DNA of 36,437 nt from Eubacterium sp. (GTDB lineage Bacteria; Bacillota; Clostridia; Lachnospirales; Lachnospiraceae), in the NCBI GenBank assembly GCA_022769325.1, contig JALEKC010000119.1, positions 1-36,437 of the forward strand. Reading direction: 5' to 3'. Below, piece after piece: positions 8,968 to 16,274 of this stretch. Below the pieces are notes generated by a model. It made no database searches. It saw only the letters and a list, made by a program, of their open reading frames with translations, and was not told where the DNA came from. The position numbers and the translations under genes are program-made. Numbering within the stretch: position 1 is the stretch's first letter; every line of letters starts with the position of its first letter.

Positions 8968-9638
8968 AATTCATCTCCCATACATTCGCACAACGTTTGG
9001 GCACACCAAATATCACAGCAAAGATTCCCAGTTCCACAGGAATCATCCCCGCCTCCGTAGCTGCCATAGCCACCATAACTTCCGCCACCGCCATAACCGC
9101 CGCCAAAGGGACTGTAGTCAAAACCACCACCATTTTGAAGTTGCTGATAGTATTGTCGGTACTGTACATTATTTGGCTCCATCTCTACTGCCTGTTTGGC
9201 ATAATCCTGTGCAACATTGTTATTGCCAAGTCCCATATTGGCAATGGAACTATAATAATACCATGCCGCATTTCGATTTGAAATTCCATTTAGCACGTTG
9301 ATTGCTTCATTAAATCGCCTTGCCTGAATATAATTCATGGCATCTATCATATGCTGCTCATCTTCACTATAATTTTGCCTCTGATTGTTGGCACCAAAAC
9401 CTCCAAAGCCTCTAAAATCACCATAACTTCCTGTGGCTTTTCCCGAGCGTTCGTCCACAATCTGATTGTAGGCTTCCTGCACCTGCTTAAATTTTTCTGC
9501 TGCCGCATAGGCTTCTGCTTCCGATTTTCCGGCATAGGAATCCGGATGGTAACGGCGGCTCAAACCACGATATGCTTTCTTTATCTCTCTGTCACTGGCA
9601 TCTCTGGTTACACCTAAAACCTGATATGGGTCATTCAT
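8958..9638 (-). CDS. J-domain (DnaJ-type) protein with TPR-like middle and Gly/Cys-rich tail
   Basis: A 226-residue DnaJ-family cochaperone. Residues 1-67 are a J domain (DPYQVLGVTRDASDREIKKAY) with the DnaK-activating HPD in YHPDSY. A helical, TPR-like region follows (ARRFNEAINVLNGISNRNAAWYY, then AVEMEPNN), then a Gly/Tyr/Ser-rich linker. The last 28 residues carry seven cysteines (NLCCDIWCAQTLCECMG). It lacks the canonical DnaJ zinc-finger and C-terminal domains, so it is a specialised type III J protein. It overlaps the genes on both sides (8 nt upstream, 10 nt downstream), which points to joint work with them. The Cys tail may bind metal or a membrane; that is inference. Confidence 0.9.
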   Translation of the reverse strand: MNDPYQVLGVTRDASDREIKKAYRGLSRRYHPDSYAGKSEAEAYAAAEKFKQVQEAYNQIVDERSGKATGSYGDFRGFGGFGANNQRQNYSEDEQHMIDAMNYIQARRFNEAINVLNGISNRNAAWYYYSSIANMGLGNNNVAQDYAKQAVEMEPNNVQYRQYYQQLQNGGGFDYSPFGGGYGGGGSYGGYGSYGGGDDSCGTGNLCCDIWCAQTLCECMGDELCP

Positions 9639-10476
9639 CTAACTCTTCCTCCATTTTCTTTCCATCTGCTTGTTTTTTTAAGTATGCAATTTTTACACCT
9701 TCATACAAAATATTTCTTAAAATCGCGATATCCTGCTCCAGTGGCAGTTTTTCAAACTCCACAATGGCAGCCCTCATGGTTCCTTCCAAAATATCCTGTA
9801 TTTTCTTTGGGAAATCGGCCTGTTCCTTCTGCTGAAAAAAAGGATTAAAACTGCCTTTCTTTTCATCCTCTTCCAAATCCATATAGGCATCCAGTAAATA
9901 AATATATTTTCCCAGGAAAAAGCCAAAGCGACTCAAAATCGGTAGAAAGGCATCTTCCCGATAGCAGAATAACTCGGCCATCAATTCACCAAAAGGACGG
10001 CTGATTTCATCCGGCTCTGTCACATTTTTTTGTTCCAGTGTTCTCAATTGTTCCAACTGTTCCCGGATAACCTTTGCTTTTTTCGGATATTTTTTCTGAA
10101 TTTTTTGGGCACGACGGCCATATACCATCTTGCCTGCTCCGCCAGACAGTTTTTTTTCATCTTCCAAGTCATCCACAAAATGAAAATAGGAAAGCAAAAG
10201 ATTCATATCTGCCGCATAATCTGTAATCTCATTGGTTATCATCCATTGCTTTTTTGCCGGATGCACCAGACAACGTTTTTGTTTCTTCTCTTCTTTGGGC
10301 TCATATAATGAGGATAGAATCAAAATCAAAAAAGTCATATCATAGGTCAGGGTCAACTGGCCGGTTCTGCCATATCTCTCTTTCAGTTTTTGACAGAGGC
10401 CACAATAAATCCCCTTATATCTGGCAAATTCTCGAATTTTTAATTCTGGTTTATTGGTTATCACATAGCCAAACAT
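9631..10476 (-). CDS. DUF5685-like all-helical protein with two Asp-rich motifs
   Basis: A 281-residue protein that I associate with DUF5685. The N-terminus has FGYVITNKPELKIREFARYK followed by GIYCGLCQKLKERYG. Two acidic motifs stand out: VDDLEDE (residues 101-107) and DAYMDLEEDEKKGSFNPF (196-213). Their spacing and context resemble the Mg2+/diphosphate-binding motifs of squalene/phytoene synthase-type isoprenoid enzymes, second motif D-x3-D-x3-D, but no activity is shown. It overlaps the J-domain gene by 8 nt and follows the zinc-ribbon gene by 23 nt, so it is part of a conserved-looking operon. Function unknown. Confidence 0.78.
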   Translation of the reverse strand: MFGYVITNKPELKIREFARYKGIYCGLCQKLKERYGRTGQLTLTYDMTFLILILSSLYEPKEEKKQKRCLVHPAKKQWMITNEITDYAADMNLLLSYFHFVDDLEDEKKLSGGAGKMVYGRRAQKIQKKYPKKAKVIREQLEQLRTLEQKNVTEPDEISRPFGELMAELFCYREDAFLPILSRFGFFLGKYIYLLDAYMDLEEDEKKGSFNPFFQQKEQADFPKKIQDILEGTMRAAIVEFEKLPLEQDIAILRNILYEGVKIAYLKKQADGKKMEEELDE

Positions 10477-10499
10477 ACTGGATTCCTTTCTTCTGCTTT

Positions 10500-10916
10500 C
10501 TAACTTCTCCGAATAAATTCAAATCTGCATTTTGGACAGCGTATGGCAATCTTTCCGCGGCCTTTCGGTACACGAATCATTTGATGGCATTTGGGGCAAC
10601 GGAATATTTTTTTTACCCCATCCCGCTCTTTGACTTTCAATTTCAAATAATTGAAATAGTTTTTTACCCGATTGAAAACCACTATAAATTTTTTGTTTTC
10701 CTGCTGTCTTTTATAAATATTTTTCGAAAAGAAACGAAACAAATACAAAAAGATAATCACATAAGAAACCAAGTTCAGTGCCATGCGCACCTGTGGCACG
10801 CGGATAAAAAATCCTACTATCCAGATTACCAGATAGAGAACAAAGAAAAACATACTGAGCTGGTCACTCCCATATCTTCCATACATCATTCGTTGAAACC
10901 GTTCGCGTAATCTCAT
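10500..10916 (-). CDS. Membrane-anchored zinc-ribbon protein
   Basis: A 138-residue protein with two membrane helices (about 20-38 and 44-63), a basic cytoplasmic linker, and a C-terminal zinc ribbon in which FRCPKCHQM and IRCPKCRFEF provide four Cys ligands. Likely holds a small metal-binding domain on the cytoplasmic face. AGGAGG lies 7 nt before the ATG. It is the first gene of the zinc ribbon / DUF5685-like / J-domain / membrane-protein operon, behind the promoter at 10945-10973. Function unknown. Confidence 0.8.
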   Translation of the reverse strand: MRLRERFQRMMYGRYGSDQLSMFFFVLYLVIWIVGFFIRVPQVRMALNLVSYVIIFLYLFRFFSKNIYKRQQENKKFIVVFNRVKNYFNYLKLKVKERDGVKKIFRCPKCHQMIRVPKGRGKIAIRCPKCRFEFIRRS

Positions 10917-10944
10917 ATCTTTGCCTCCTGTTTCGTTATAATGT

Positions 10945-10973
10945 ATACTATCCTACACGAAAGATATGAACAA
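10945..10973 (-). promoter_or_regulatory. Candidate promoter of the zinc-ribbon/DUF5685-like/J-domain operon
   Basis: On the minus strand TTGTTC (10968-10973), 17 nt, then TAGTAT (10945-10950), upstream of the AGGAGG that starts the 10916 gene. It is a moderate match to consensus. Confidence 0.45.
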
Positions 10974-11016
10974 TCCGTGACTTACTTTTAAATAATTATT
11001 TACAAAGGAAAAACGC

Positions 11017-11235
11017 CTATGCATTTTTCTTTTTATCTTTTACATATTTTACCGTCTCATAGACCGAAATCGCAATCCAGATTACAATTAACGCCAAAAA
11101 AATCAAATCGATGATTCCTTTCTTTTGATACAGCATCGTGATACGCAAGATATCAACTAAAATCATCACTCCGGTGCATACCCAGCAGGATATCACTCCA
11201 TTTTTCGGATCTTTTACTGCATTTGTTGTGGACAT
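11017..11235 (-). CDS. Small two-helix membrane protein, hypothetical
   Basis: A 72-residue protein with two hydrophobic segments (about 15-34 and 42-60), a short positive loop between them (YQKKG) and a Lys-rich end (YVKDKKKNA), giving a helical hairpin with both ends probably cytoplasmic. It starts 21 nt after ruvB with GGAG upstream of its ATG, so it is likely cotranscribed. Its final codons form an A/T-rich inverted repeat (AAAAATGC-ATAG-GCGTTTTT) that may weakly terminate the operon. Family not recognised. Confidence 0.65.
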   Translation of the reverse strand: MSTTNAVKDPKNGVISCWVCTGVMILVDILRITMLYQKKGIIDLIFLALIVIWIAISVYETVKYVKDKKKNA

Positions 11236-11256
11236 AGTATCTCTCCTTTACTTGCT

Positions 11257-12255
11257 TTATTGAGACATTTCAATTCCAAAATGCCGATATGTCTTTTCCG
11301 TCACTACACGGCCGCGAGGAGTACGGGAAATAAAGCCATTTTGTATCAAATAAGGCTCATATACATCTTCAATGGTTCCGCTGTCCTCTCCGATACTGGC
11401 TGCCAGGGTATCTAATCCCACCGGCCCACCGGCAAATTGATTCATCATAGTCATCAGGATATTACGGTCGGTTCCATCCAGTCCGAACGTATCCACTTCC
11501 AACAGGTCAAGGGCAAAATTTGCCACTTCCAACGTGATTTTTCCATCGTATTTCACTTGTGCAAAATCCCGCACACGCTTTAATAACCGATTGGCAAGAC
11601 GGGGAGTTCCACGAGAACGTCGGGCAATCTCAAGAGCTCCTTTATCATCGATATCCACCTGAAACACCTGGGCAGAACGCTTGACAATTTCCGTCAGATC
11701 CTCAATGGTATAAAATTCCAGTTTATGCACCACACCAAAGCGGTCGCGAAGAGGTGCTGTCAGCATACCGGCACGGGTGGTGGCCCCTACCAGAGTAAAC
11801 TTGGGTAAATCCAGACGGATACTGCGGGCCGATGAACCTTTTCCAATGACGATATCAATAGCATAATCCTCCATGGCGGGATATAGTACTTCTTCCACCT
11901 GTCGGTTCAGTCGATGGATTTCATCGACAAAAAGCAAATCCCCCTCCTGCAAATTATTTAATATAGAAGCCAATTCTCCCGGTTTCTCAATGGCAGGTCC
12001 GGAGGTGATTTTTAAATTGACATCCATCTCATTGGCTATAATCCCGGCCAATGTGGTCTTTCCAAGTCCCGGCGGTCCATACAAAAGAACATGGTCTAAA
12101 GACTCCTTTCGCTCTTTCGCCGCCTCGATGTAAATCTTCAAATTTTCTTTTGCCTTGGTTTGACCGATATAATCTCGAAGTAGCTTCGGTCGAAGGCTGT
12201 TTTCGGTTCGATTTTCTTCTTCAAACAATTCAGTTGAAATCACTCGTTTTTCCAT
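11257..12255 (-). CDS. ruvB: Holliday junction branch-migration helicase RuvB
   Basis: AAA+ motor (332 aa) that drives branch migration of Holliday junctions together with RuvA. Walker A is GPPGLGKT (residues 60-67), Walker [11 protein letters not shown] (108-115), the sensor/arginine-finger region [19 protein letters not shown], and the C-terminal winged helix [25 protein letters not shown] lies 6 nt before its ATG. It follows ruvA by 12 nt. No ruvC is present, as is usual in Firmicutes. Confidence 0.98.
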   Translation of the reverse strand: MEKRVISTELFEEENRTENSLRPKLLRDYIGQTKAKENLKIYIEAAKERKESLDHVLLYGPPGLGKTTLAGIIANEMDVNLKITSGPAIEKPGELASILNNLQEGDLLFVDEIHRLNRQVEEVLYPAMEDYAIDIVIGKGSSARSIRLDLPKFTLVGATTRAGMLTAPLRDRFGVVHKLEFYTIEDLTEIVKRSAQVFQVDIDDKGALEIARRSRGTPRLANRLLKRVRDFAQVKYDGKITLEVANFALDLLEVDTFGLDGTDRNILMTMMNQFAGGPVGLDTLAASIGEDSGTIEDVYEPYLIQNGFISRTPRGRVVTEKTYRHFGIEMSQ

Positions 12256-12267
12256 AACCTGCTCCCT

Positions 12268-12888
12268 TTATAAATATTTTAAACTACTTTTTAAGATTTC
12301 TTCGGTTGTCATATCCTGTATCAAATCAACTTTTTTCACTGCTTTTACAGCTTCGGTGCTACTATATCCCAATGCCACAAGAGCCTGAATGGCATCATTG
12401 GCACGGTACCCCACATCCTCTGCAGGAGCACTGACACCAGCCACTGCATTTTCACCCTTCGTAAGCATGGTATCCACAGCTTCTTCAAAATCCACTTTAT
12501 CTTTTAATTCCAGAATTAATTTACTTGCGGTTTTTCCACCGATTCCCGGTGCTTTGGAAATACTCTTGGCATCTTCCGATAAAATAGCAAAACGCAACGC
12601 ATCCACATCCATAATGGATAAAATCCCCAATGCCCCCTTGGGACCGATTCCATTTACGGTAATCAGCAATTGAAACATTTCTTTTTCCTCTTTTGTGGCA
12701 AATCCATACAATTGAAGAGCATCTTCCCGCACATGCATATAAATATATATTTTTACATCCATCCCAATAGCCGGCAATTTTGAAAGCACCGAGGCAGGAA
12801 CGAGGATTTCATATCCCATACCCTGATTTTCCACCACAATCTTCTGCTCCGATACCGTATCCAATTGTCCTTTGATAAAATGTATCAA
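12268..12888 (-). CDS. ruvA: Holliday junction DNA-binding protein RuvA
   Basis: DNA-binding subunit (206 aa) that recruits RuvB to four-way junctions. The N-terminal OB fold starts IHFIKGQLDTV; two helix-hairpin-helix motifs follow (LLITVNGIGPKGALGIL and ISKAPGIGGKTASKLILEL); domain III ends the protein (AIQALVALGYSSTEA). It uses a TTG start: AGGAGG is 8 nt upstream of the TTG at 12888 and there is no better ATG. That ribosome binding site overlaps the cls stop codon, so translation is coupled to cls. Confidence 0.97.
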   Translation of the reverse strand: MIHFIKGQLDTVSEQKIVVENQGMGYEILVPASVLSKLPAIGMDVKIYIYMHVREDALQLYGFATKEEKEMFQLLITVNGIGPKGALGILSIMDVDALRFAILSEDAKSISKAPGIGGKTASKLILELKDKVDFEEAVDTMLTKGENAVAGVSAPAEDVGYRANDAIQALVALGYSSTEAVKAVKKVDLIQDMTTEEILKSSLKYL

Positions 12889-12900
12889 TATGTTTTCCTC

Positions 12901-14472
12901 CTAAACTAATGTTGAAAATACTTTCAAAAAATGTTGCATCATCTTTCGTTTCAAAGGTCGGTTCTTCCATTCTTCATAGGAAATTTCATGACTAACACAG
13001 AACGTATCTGCAAAATCTTTTTCCACTTTTTTTAAGAATTCCTGGTTGTAAACCCAGATTCCATTTTCATAATGAAGATAAAAACTGCGATAATCCATGT
13101 TAATAGTTCCGACTACGGCACAATGCTCTGCCAATACCACCTTGGAATGAACAAATCCCGGTGTATATTCATAAATTCGAATGCCACATTTAAGCAAATC
13201 GCCATAATAATATTCCGTCATCCATTTAATATGCTTTTTATCCGGAATATTGGGCGTTATAATGCGCACATCTACCCCACGGCGTTTGGCTTCTACAAGA
13301 CTTCGAATCAAGGTTTCTTCTAAAATCAGATATGGGGTCATAATGTATAATTTCTTACCGGAATAATTGATCATCTGTTTGTAAACGGAACCCACAAAAC
13401 TGGTTTGTCCCAGTGCCGGGCCATCCCGAAGCACATGACAGTAAACATCATTTTCCGGAAATTTTTTCGTAGGCCGATAACATTCCGGCTCAATCTTCTT
13501 GTCACTGGAACTAACGCCCCACATCTCCAAAAAGGTGACGGTCAATCCCCAGACGGCATCTCCCTCCACGCGAATTCCGGCATCTTTCCATACCCCAAAG
13601 CGTTCAATCAAATTGGCGTATTCATCTGCCAGATTAAATCCTCCGGTATAACCAATATTTCCATCAATAACCACAATTTTTTGATGATCCCGGAAGTTCA
13701 TATACAATTTGCTGGCATATTTATGTATGGGATTAAAAACTTCAACCTCAAATCCTTCCTTACGCAAATTTGCCGCAAAATCTTTTCCCGTCCGAAATAA
13801 GGCGCCAAAATCATCATATAAAAATTTAACGATTACTCCTTCTTCTATTTTACGAAGCAAAATCTCATGAATCTGATCCCAGATAGCTCCTTCTGCCACA
13901 ATAAAAAATTCAATGAAGATAAATTTCTCCGCATGTTCCAAATCTTCAAACAAGTCTTCAAAAGCATCTTCCCCAAAGGCATAATATCTCGTCTGGTTAT
14001 TTTTAAACAAAGGTGCTCCCATAGCCGTCATATATTTGGACATTCTGGAAGAAACCGGATGTTCCATGGAAAACTTTTCCGATACGGCCGGCTCCTGAAT
14101 CAACCGTTTTTCCGTCTCCTTCATCTGTTCCGCAATGGCTTTATTTAATTTGTTTTTTTTGCCTACCTTTCCCCACAAATTAAACATAATAAGCCCGGAT
14201 ATCGGAAAAATCAAAATCACACACATCCATGAAAATTTGTAAGCATCATTATGTCGATCATTGGTCAGGGCAATGATAGCAACCAAGGCACTAATTTCCA
14301 CCAGAATATAAAATAATGTGGCATACTCTCTCAATACAAATGGAATGAAAATAATAATTGCAAATTGAAAAAGAACCAAAGCCCCAACGATACATGCACG
14401 CAAAAAACCACTAAAACTGCTTTGCATGCGTCCCTTTAGTTTTGTCAGATATTTTTTTGGATTCTCTGTCAT
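12901..14472 (-). CDS. cls: Cardiolipin synthase (phospholipase D superfamily)
   Basis: Membrane enzyme (523 aa) that condenses two phosphatidylglycerols into cardiolipin. Two N-terminal membrane helices (about 15-60) and a third near 75-95 precede two PLD domains. The first HKD motif is HQKIVVIDG with GYTGGFNLADEY; the second is HSKVVLAEHCAVVGTINMDYRS. In the second the usual Asp of HxKxxxxD is Glu, a conservative change. The ATG at 14472 is preferred because GGAGG is 5 nt upstream; the ATG at 14484 has no good site. It heads a cls-ruvA-ruvB-small membrane protein operon. Confidence 0.94.
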   Translation of the reverse strand: MTENPKKYLTKLKGRMQSSFSGFLRACIVGALVLFQFAIIIFIPFVLREYATLFYILVEISALVAIIALTNDRHNDAYKFSWMCVILIFPISGLIMFNLWGKVGKKNKLNKAIAEQMKETEKRLIQEPAVSEKFSMEHPVSSRMSKYMTAMGAPLFKNNQTRYYAFGEDAFEDLFEDLEHAEKFIFIEFFIVAEGAIWDQIHEILLRKIEEGVIVKFLYDDFGALFRTGKDFAANLRKEGFEVEVFNPIHKYASKLYMNFRDHQKIVVIDGNIGYTGGFNLADEYANLIERFGVWKDAGIRVEGDAVWGLTVTFLEMWGVSSSDKKIEPECYRPTKKFPENDVYCHVLRDGPALGQTSFVGSVYKQMINYSGKKLYIMTPYLILEETLIRSLVEAKRRGVDVRIITPNIPDKKHIKWMTEYYYGDLLKCGIRIYEYTPGFVHSKVVLAEHCAVVGTINMDYRSFYLHYENGIWVYNQEFLKKVEKDFADTFCVSHEISYEEWKNRPLKRKMMQHFLKVFSTLV

Positions 14473-14512
14473 AATTCCCTCCATTCTTCAATCGTCTAAA
14501 CCGTCATGTAAC

Positions 14513-14542
14513 AGTATAACACATTTATATCCTTTTCTACAA
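14513..14542 (-). promoter_or_regulatory. Promoter of the cls-ruvAB operon
   Basis: Minus strand TTGTAG (14537-14542), 18 nt, TATACT (14513-14518). It lies back to back with the plus-strand promoter at 14565-14593. Confidence 0.6.
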
Positions 14543-14564
14543 CTTTTTTATTCAAATCCATCCC

Positions 14565-14593
14565 TTGAAAAGTTCTTTTCCCTGGGTTATACT
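14565..14593 (+). promoter_or_regulatory. Promoter of the YprB-type exonuclease gene
   Basis: TTGAAA (14565-14570), 17 nt, TATACT (14588-14593), 31 nt before the start codon at 14625, which has GGGGAG 7 nt upstream. It is a close match to the sigma-A consensus. Confidence 0.72.
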
Positions 14594-14624
14594 GAAAGAA
14601 ATACAAACATTGGGGAGAATCAAT

Positions 14625-15743
14625 ATGAATATCATCAACGAATCCTTTTCTTGGGACCACAATCAAGAGATAAAAAAAGCATGGAAAGCCATTGCACTTT
14701 TTAACCAGGTGGATGTTTCCGATTTCGTAATTTTTGATATTGAAACAACCGGGCTTTCTGCCAATGTGTCTTCTGTCTATCTTATTGGAGCACTTTGGTA
14801 TGATTCTGCGGAAAAGCAGTGTAAGATGCGCCAGTGGTTTGCTGATGATTACATAAGTGAAGAAACCATGTTACAGTCTTTTTCTGACTTTTTGTCTCCT
14901 TTTTCCACCATCGTACATTACAATGGCACAGGATTTGACATTCCTTATCTGGAAAAGAAATATAAACAATTTCATCTAATTTCCCCTTTTCCTTCCCTGC
15001 ATTCCTTTGATATTTATGGAATTCTACGAAAAGAAAAAGAACTTTTTGCATGCACGTCTTTAAAACTATCTGCTGTGGAAAAATTGACCGGTTTTATCCG
15101 AAGAGACTCTTACAGTGGAAAAGAATGCATCCAAATTTATTCGAATTTTATGCAAAAGAAGCTTTTTCAAAATCCCCAGGCAAGAAAGGAAATGGAAAAA
15201 CTACTATTACACAATTCCGATGACTTGTGGGGGACTTTACGAAGCGGACTTTTATTATATTATAAACTCCCTCTTTCCTTTGAACGACTGGTTTTTCAGG
15301 AAGACAGGGTTCAGGTATTCTATGAGACCAAAGACTCCACTCCCTTTCCCTGCTCTCTGGAAAAAGAAGACTATCAGCTTTCTTTTGACTCCAACCATGC
15401 CTGTATTACCTTATTGGGCAAAAAGGAAACCGGATTTCATTTTTATGACAGCTACAGAGATTATTACTATCTTCCCAAAGAAGACATGGCCATTCATAAA
15501 AGTGTGGGCATCTATGTGGAAAAAGAATTTCGTGAACCGGCAAAAGCCTCCAATTGTTACATGAAAAAGACCGATTTTTTCCTCCATTTTCCCGCCGGAA
15601 CTGCCGATTATCTCCAAGAGCGAGGGTTGGTTCTTTTTCGCGAGTCATACCGCTCCAAAACGGTACTCATCCTCCTATCAGAATTAAAAAAACAGGACTC
15701 CCTCTTTTGGGAAGAAGTCCTGCCTTATATTACATCTGCTTGA
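14625..15743 (+). CDS. Ribonuclease H-like 3'-5' exonuclease domain protein (YprB family)
   Basis: A 372-residue protein with a DEDD-type exonuclease fold of the YprB / RNase_H_2 family. First motif VIFDIETTGLS (D38, E40), second HYNGTGFDIPYLEKKY (D105), third CTSLKLSAVEKLTGF with LLHNSDDLWG. The C-terminal 170 residues match nothing I recognise. It presumably trims nucleic acid, but substrate is unknown; the Bacillus gene is of unclear role. The start at 14625 is fixed by GGGGAG and the promoter just upstream. It converges with purE: the last 14 nt of the two genes overlap, and purE's terminator lies inside this gene's final codons. Confidence 0.85.
   Translation: MNIINESFSWDHNQEIKKAWKAIALFNQVDVSDFVIFDIETTGLSANVSSVYLIGALWYDSAEKQCKMRQWFADDYISEETMLQSFSDFLSPFSTIVHYNGTGFDIPYLEKKYKQFHLISPFPSLHSFDIYGILRKEKELFACTSLKLSAVEKLTGFIRRDSYSGKECIQIYSNFMQKKLFQNPQARKEMEKLLLHNSDDLWGTLRSGLLLYYKLPLSFERLVFQEDRVQVFYETKDSTPFPCSLEKEDYQLSFDSNHACITLLGKKETGFHFYDSYRDYYYLPKEDMAIHKSVGIYVEKEFREPAKASNCYMKKTDFFLHFPAGTADYLQERGLVLFRESYRSKTVLILLSELKKQDSLFWEEVLPYITSA
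15686..15722 (-). terminator. purE terminator embedded in the end of the exonuclease gene
   Basis: CAGGACT (15693-15699) pairs with AGTCCTG (15716-15722), with an inner CCC/GGG. On the minus strand the hairpin is followed by seven T (15686-15692). It starts 7 nt after the purE stop and lies within codons of the plus-strand gene. There is no T-run on the plus side, so it works for purE only. Confidence 0.75.
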
Positions 15744-16242
15744 TATATTCTTCATAACCAAGTTGATCCAGTTTTTCCGCTTTTGCGGTTACACCATTTT
15801 TCATCTCAACTTTGTATTCTTTTAACTTTTTACGCAATTCCATATCGGATACCGACAAAATTTTAGCAGCTAATATACCGGCATTGGCTGCACCGTCAAT
15901 GGCCACGGTTGCCACCGGGATACCGGATGGCATCTGTACGATGGAATACAGACTGTCCACACCTCCCACGGATTTCGTGTGAATTGGGATACCAATTACC
16001 GGCAGATCAAACAATGCGGCACACATTCCGGGAAGATGAGCAGCTCCTCCGGCACCGGCAATAATGACTTCGATTCCTCTCTCCTCTGCTTTGGTGGCAT
16101 AGTCCACAAAGACATCTGGCATTCTATGAGCGGAAATAATGGTCATCTCATATTCAATTCCAAATTTTTCAAGCATCTGTGCAGCTTTTTGCATCACGGG
16201 AAGATCTGAGTCGCTTCCCATCAAAATTCCAACTTTTACCAT
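15730..16242 (-). CDS. purE: N5-carboxyaminoimidazole ribonucleotide mutase
   Basis: Purine biosynthesis enzyme, 170 aa, converting N5-CAIR to CAIR. Motifs: GILMGSDSDLPVMQKA at the N-terminus, ISAHRMPD, GAGGAAHLPGM and GIPIHTKSVGGVDSLYSIVQMPSGIPVATV. The size and HRMPD suggest class I. AGGAGG lies just before the ATG. It starts 32 nt after the aminopeptidase gene; neither purK nor other pur genes are in view, so this purE is detached from a pur operon. Confidence 0.97.
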   Translation of the reverse strand: MVKVGILMGSDSDLPVMQKAAQMLEKFGIEYEMTIISAHRMPDVFVDYATKAEERGIEVIIAGAGGAAHLPGMCAALFDLPVIGIPIHTKSVGGVDSLYSIVQMPSGIPVATVAIDGAANAGILAAKILSVSDMELRKKLKEYKVEMKNGVTAKAEKLDQLGYEEYIKQM

Positions 16243-16274
16243 GGATTAATCCTCCTTTATTTGTCATCCTGTCA

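Noticed and set aside
8988-9130. Frameshift artefact at the Gly/Cys-rich end of the J-domain protein
   Set aside because: The tail is in frame, its overlap with the next gene carries a usable start, and the cysteines are regularly spaced, so it reads as a real domain.
10254-10910. A 218-codon plus-strand frame opposite the zinc-ribbon and DUF5685-like genes
   Set aside because: It spans the boundary between two real minus-strand genes and has no start signal; composition is that of an antisense frame.
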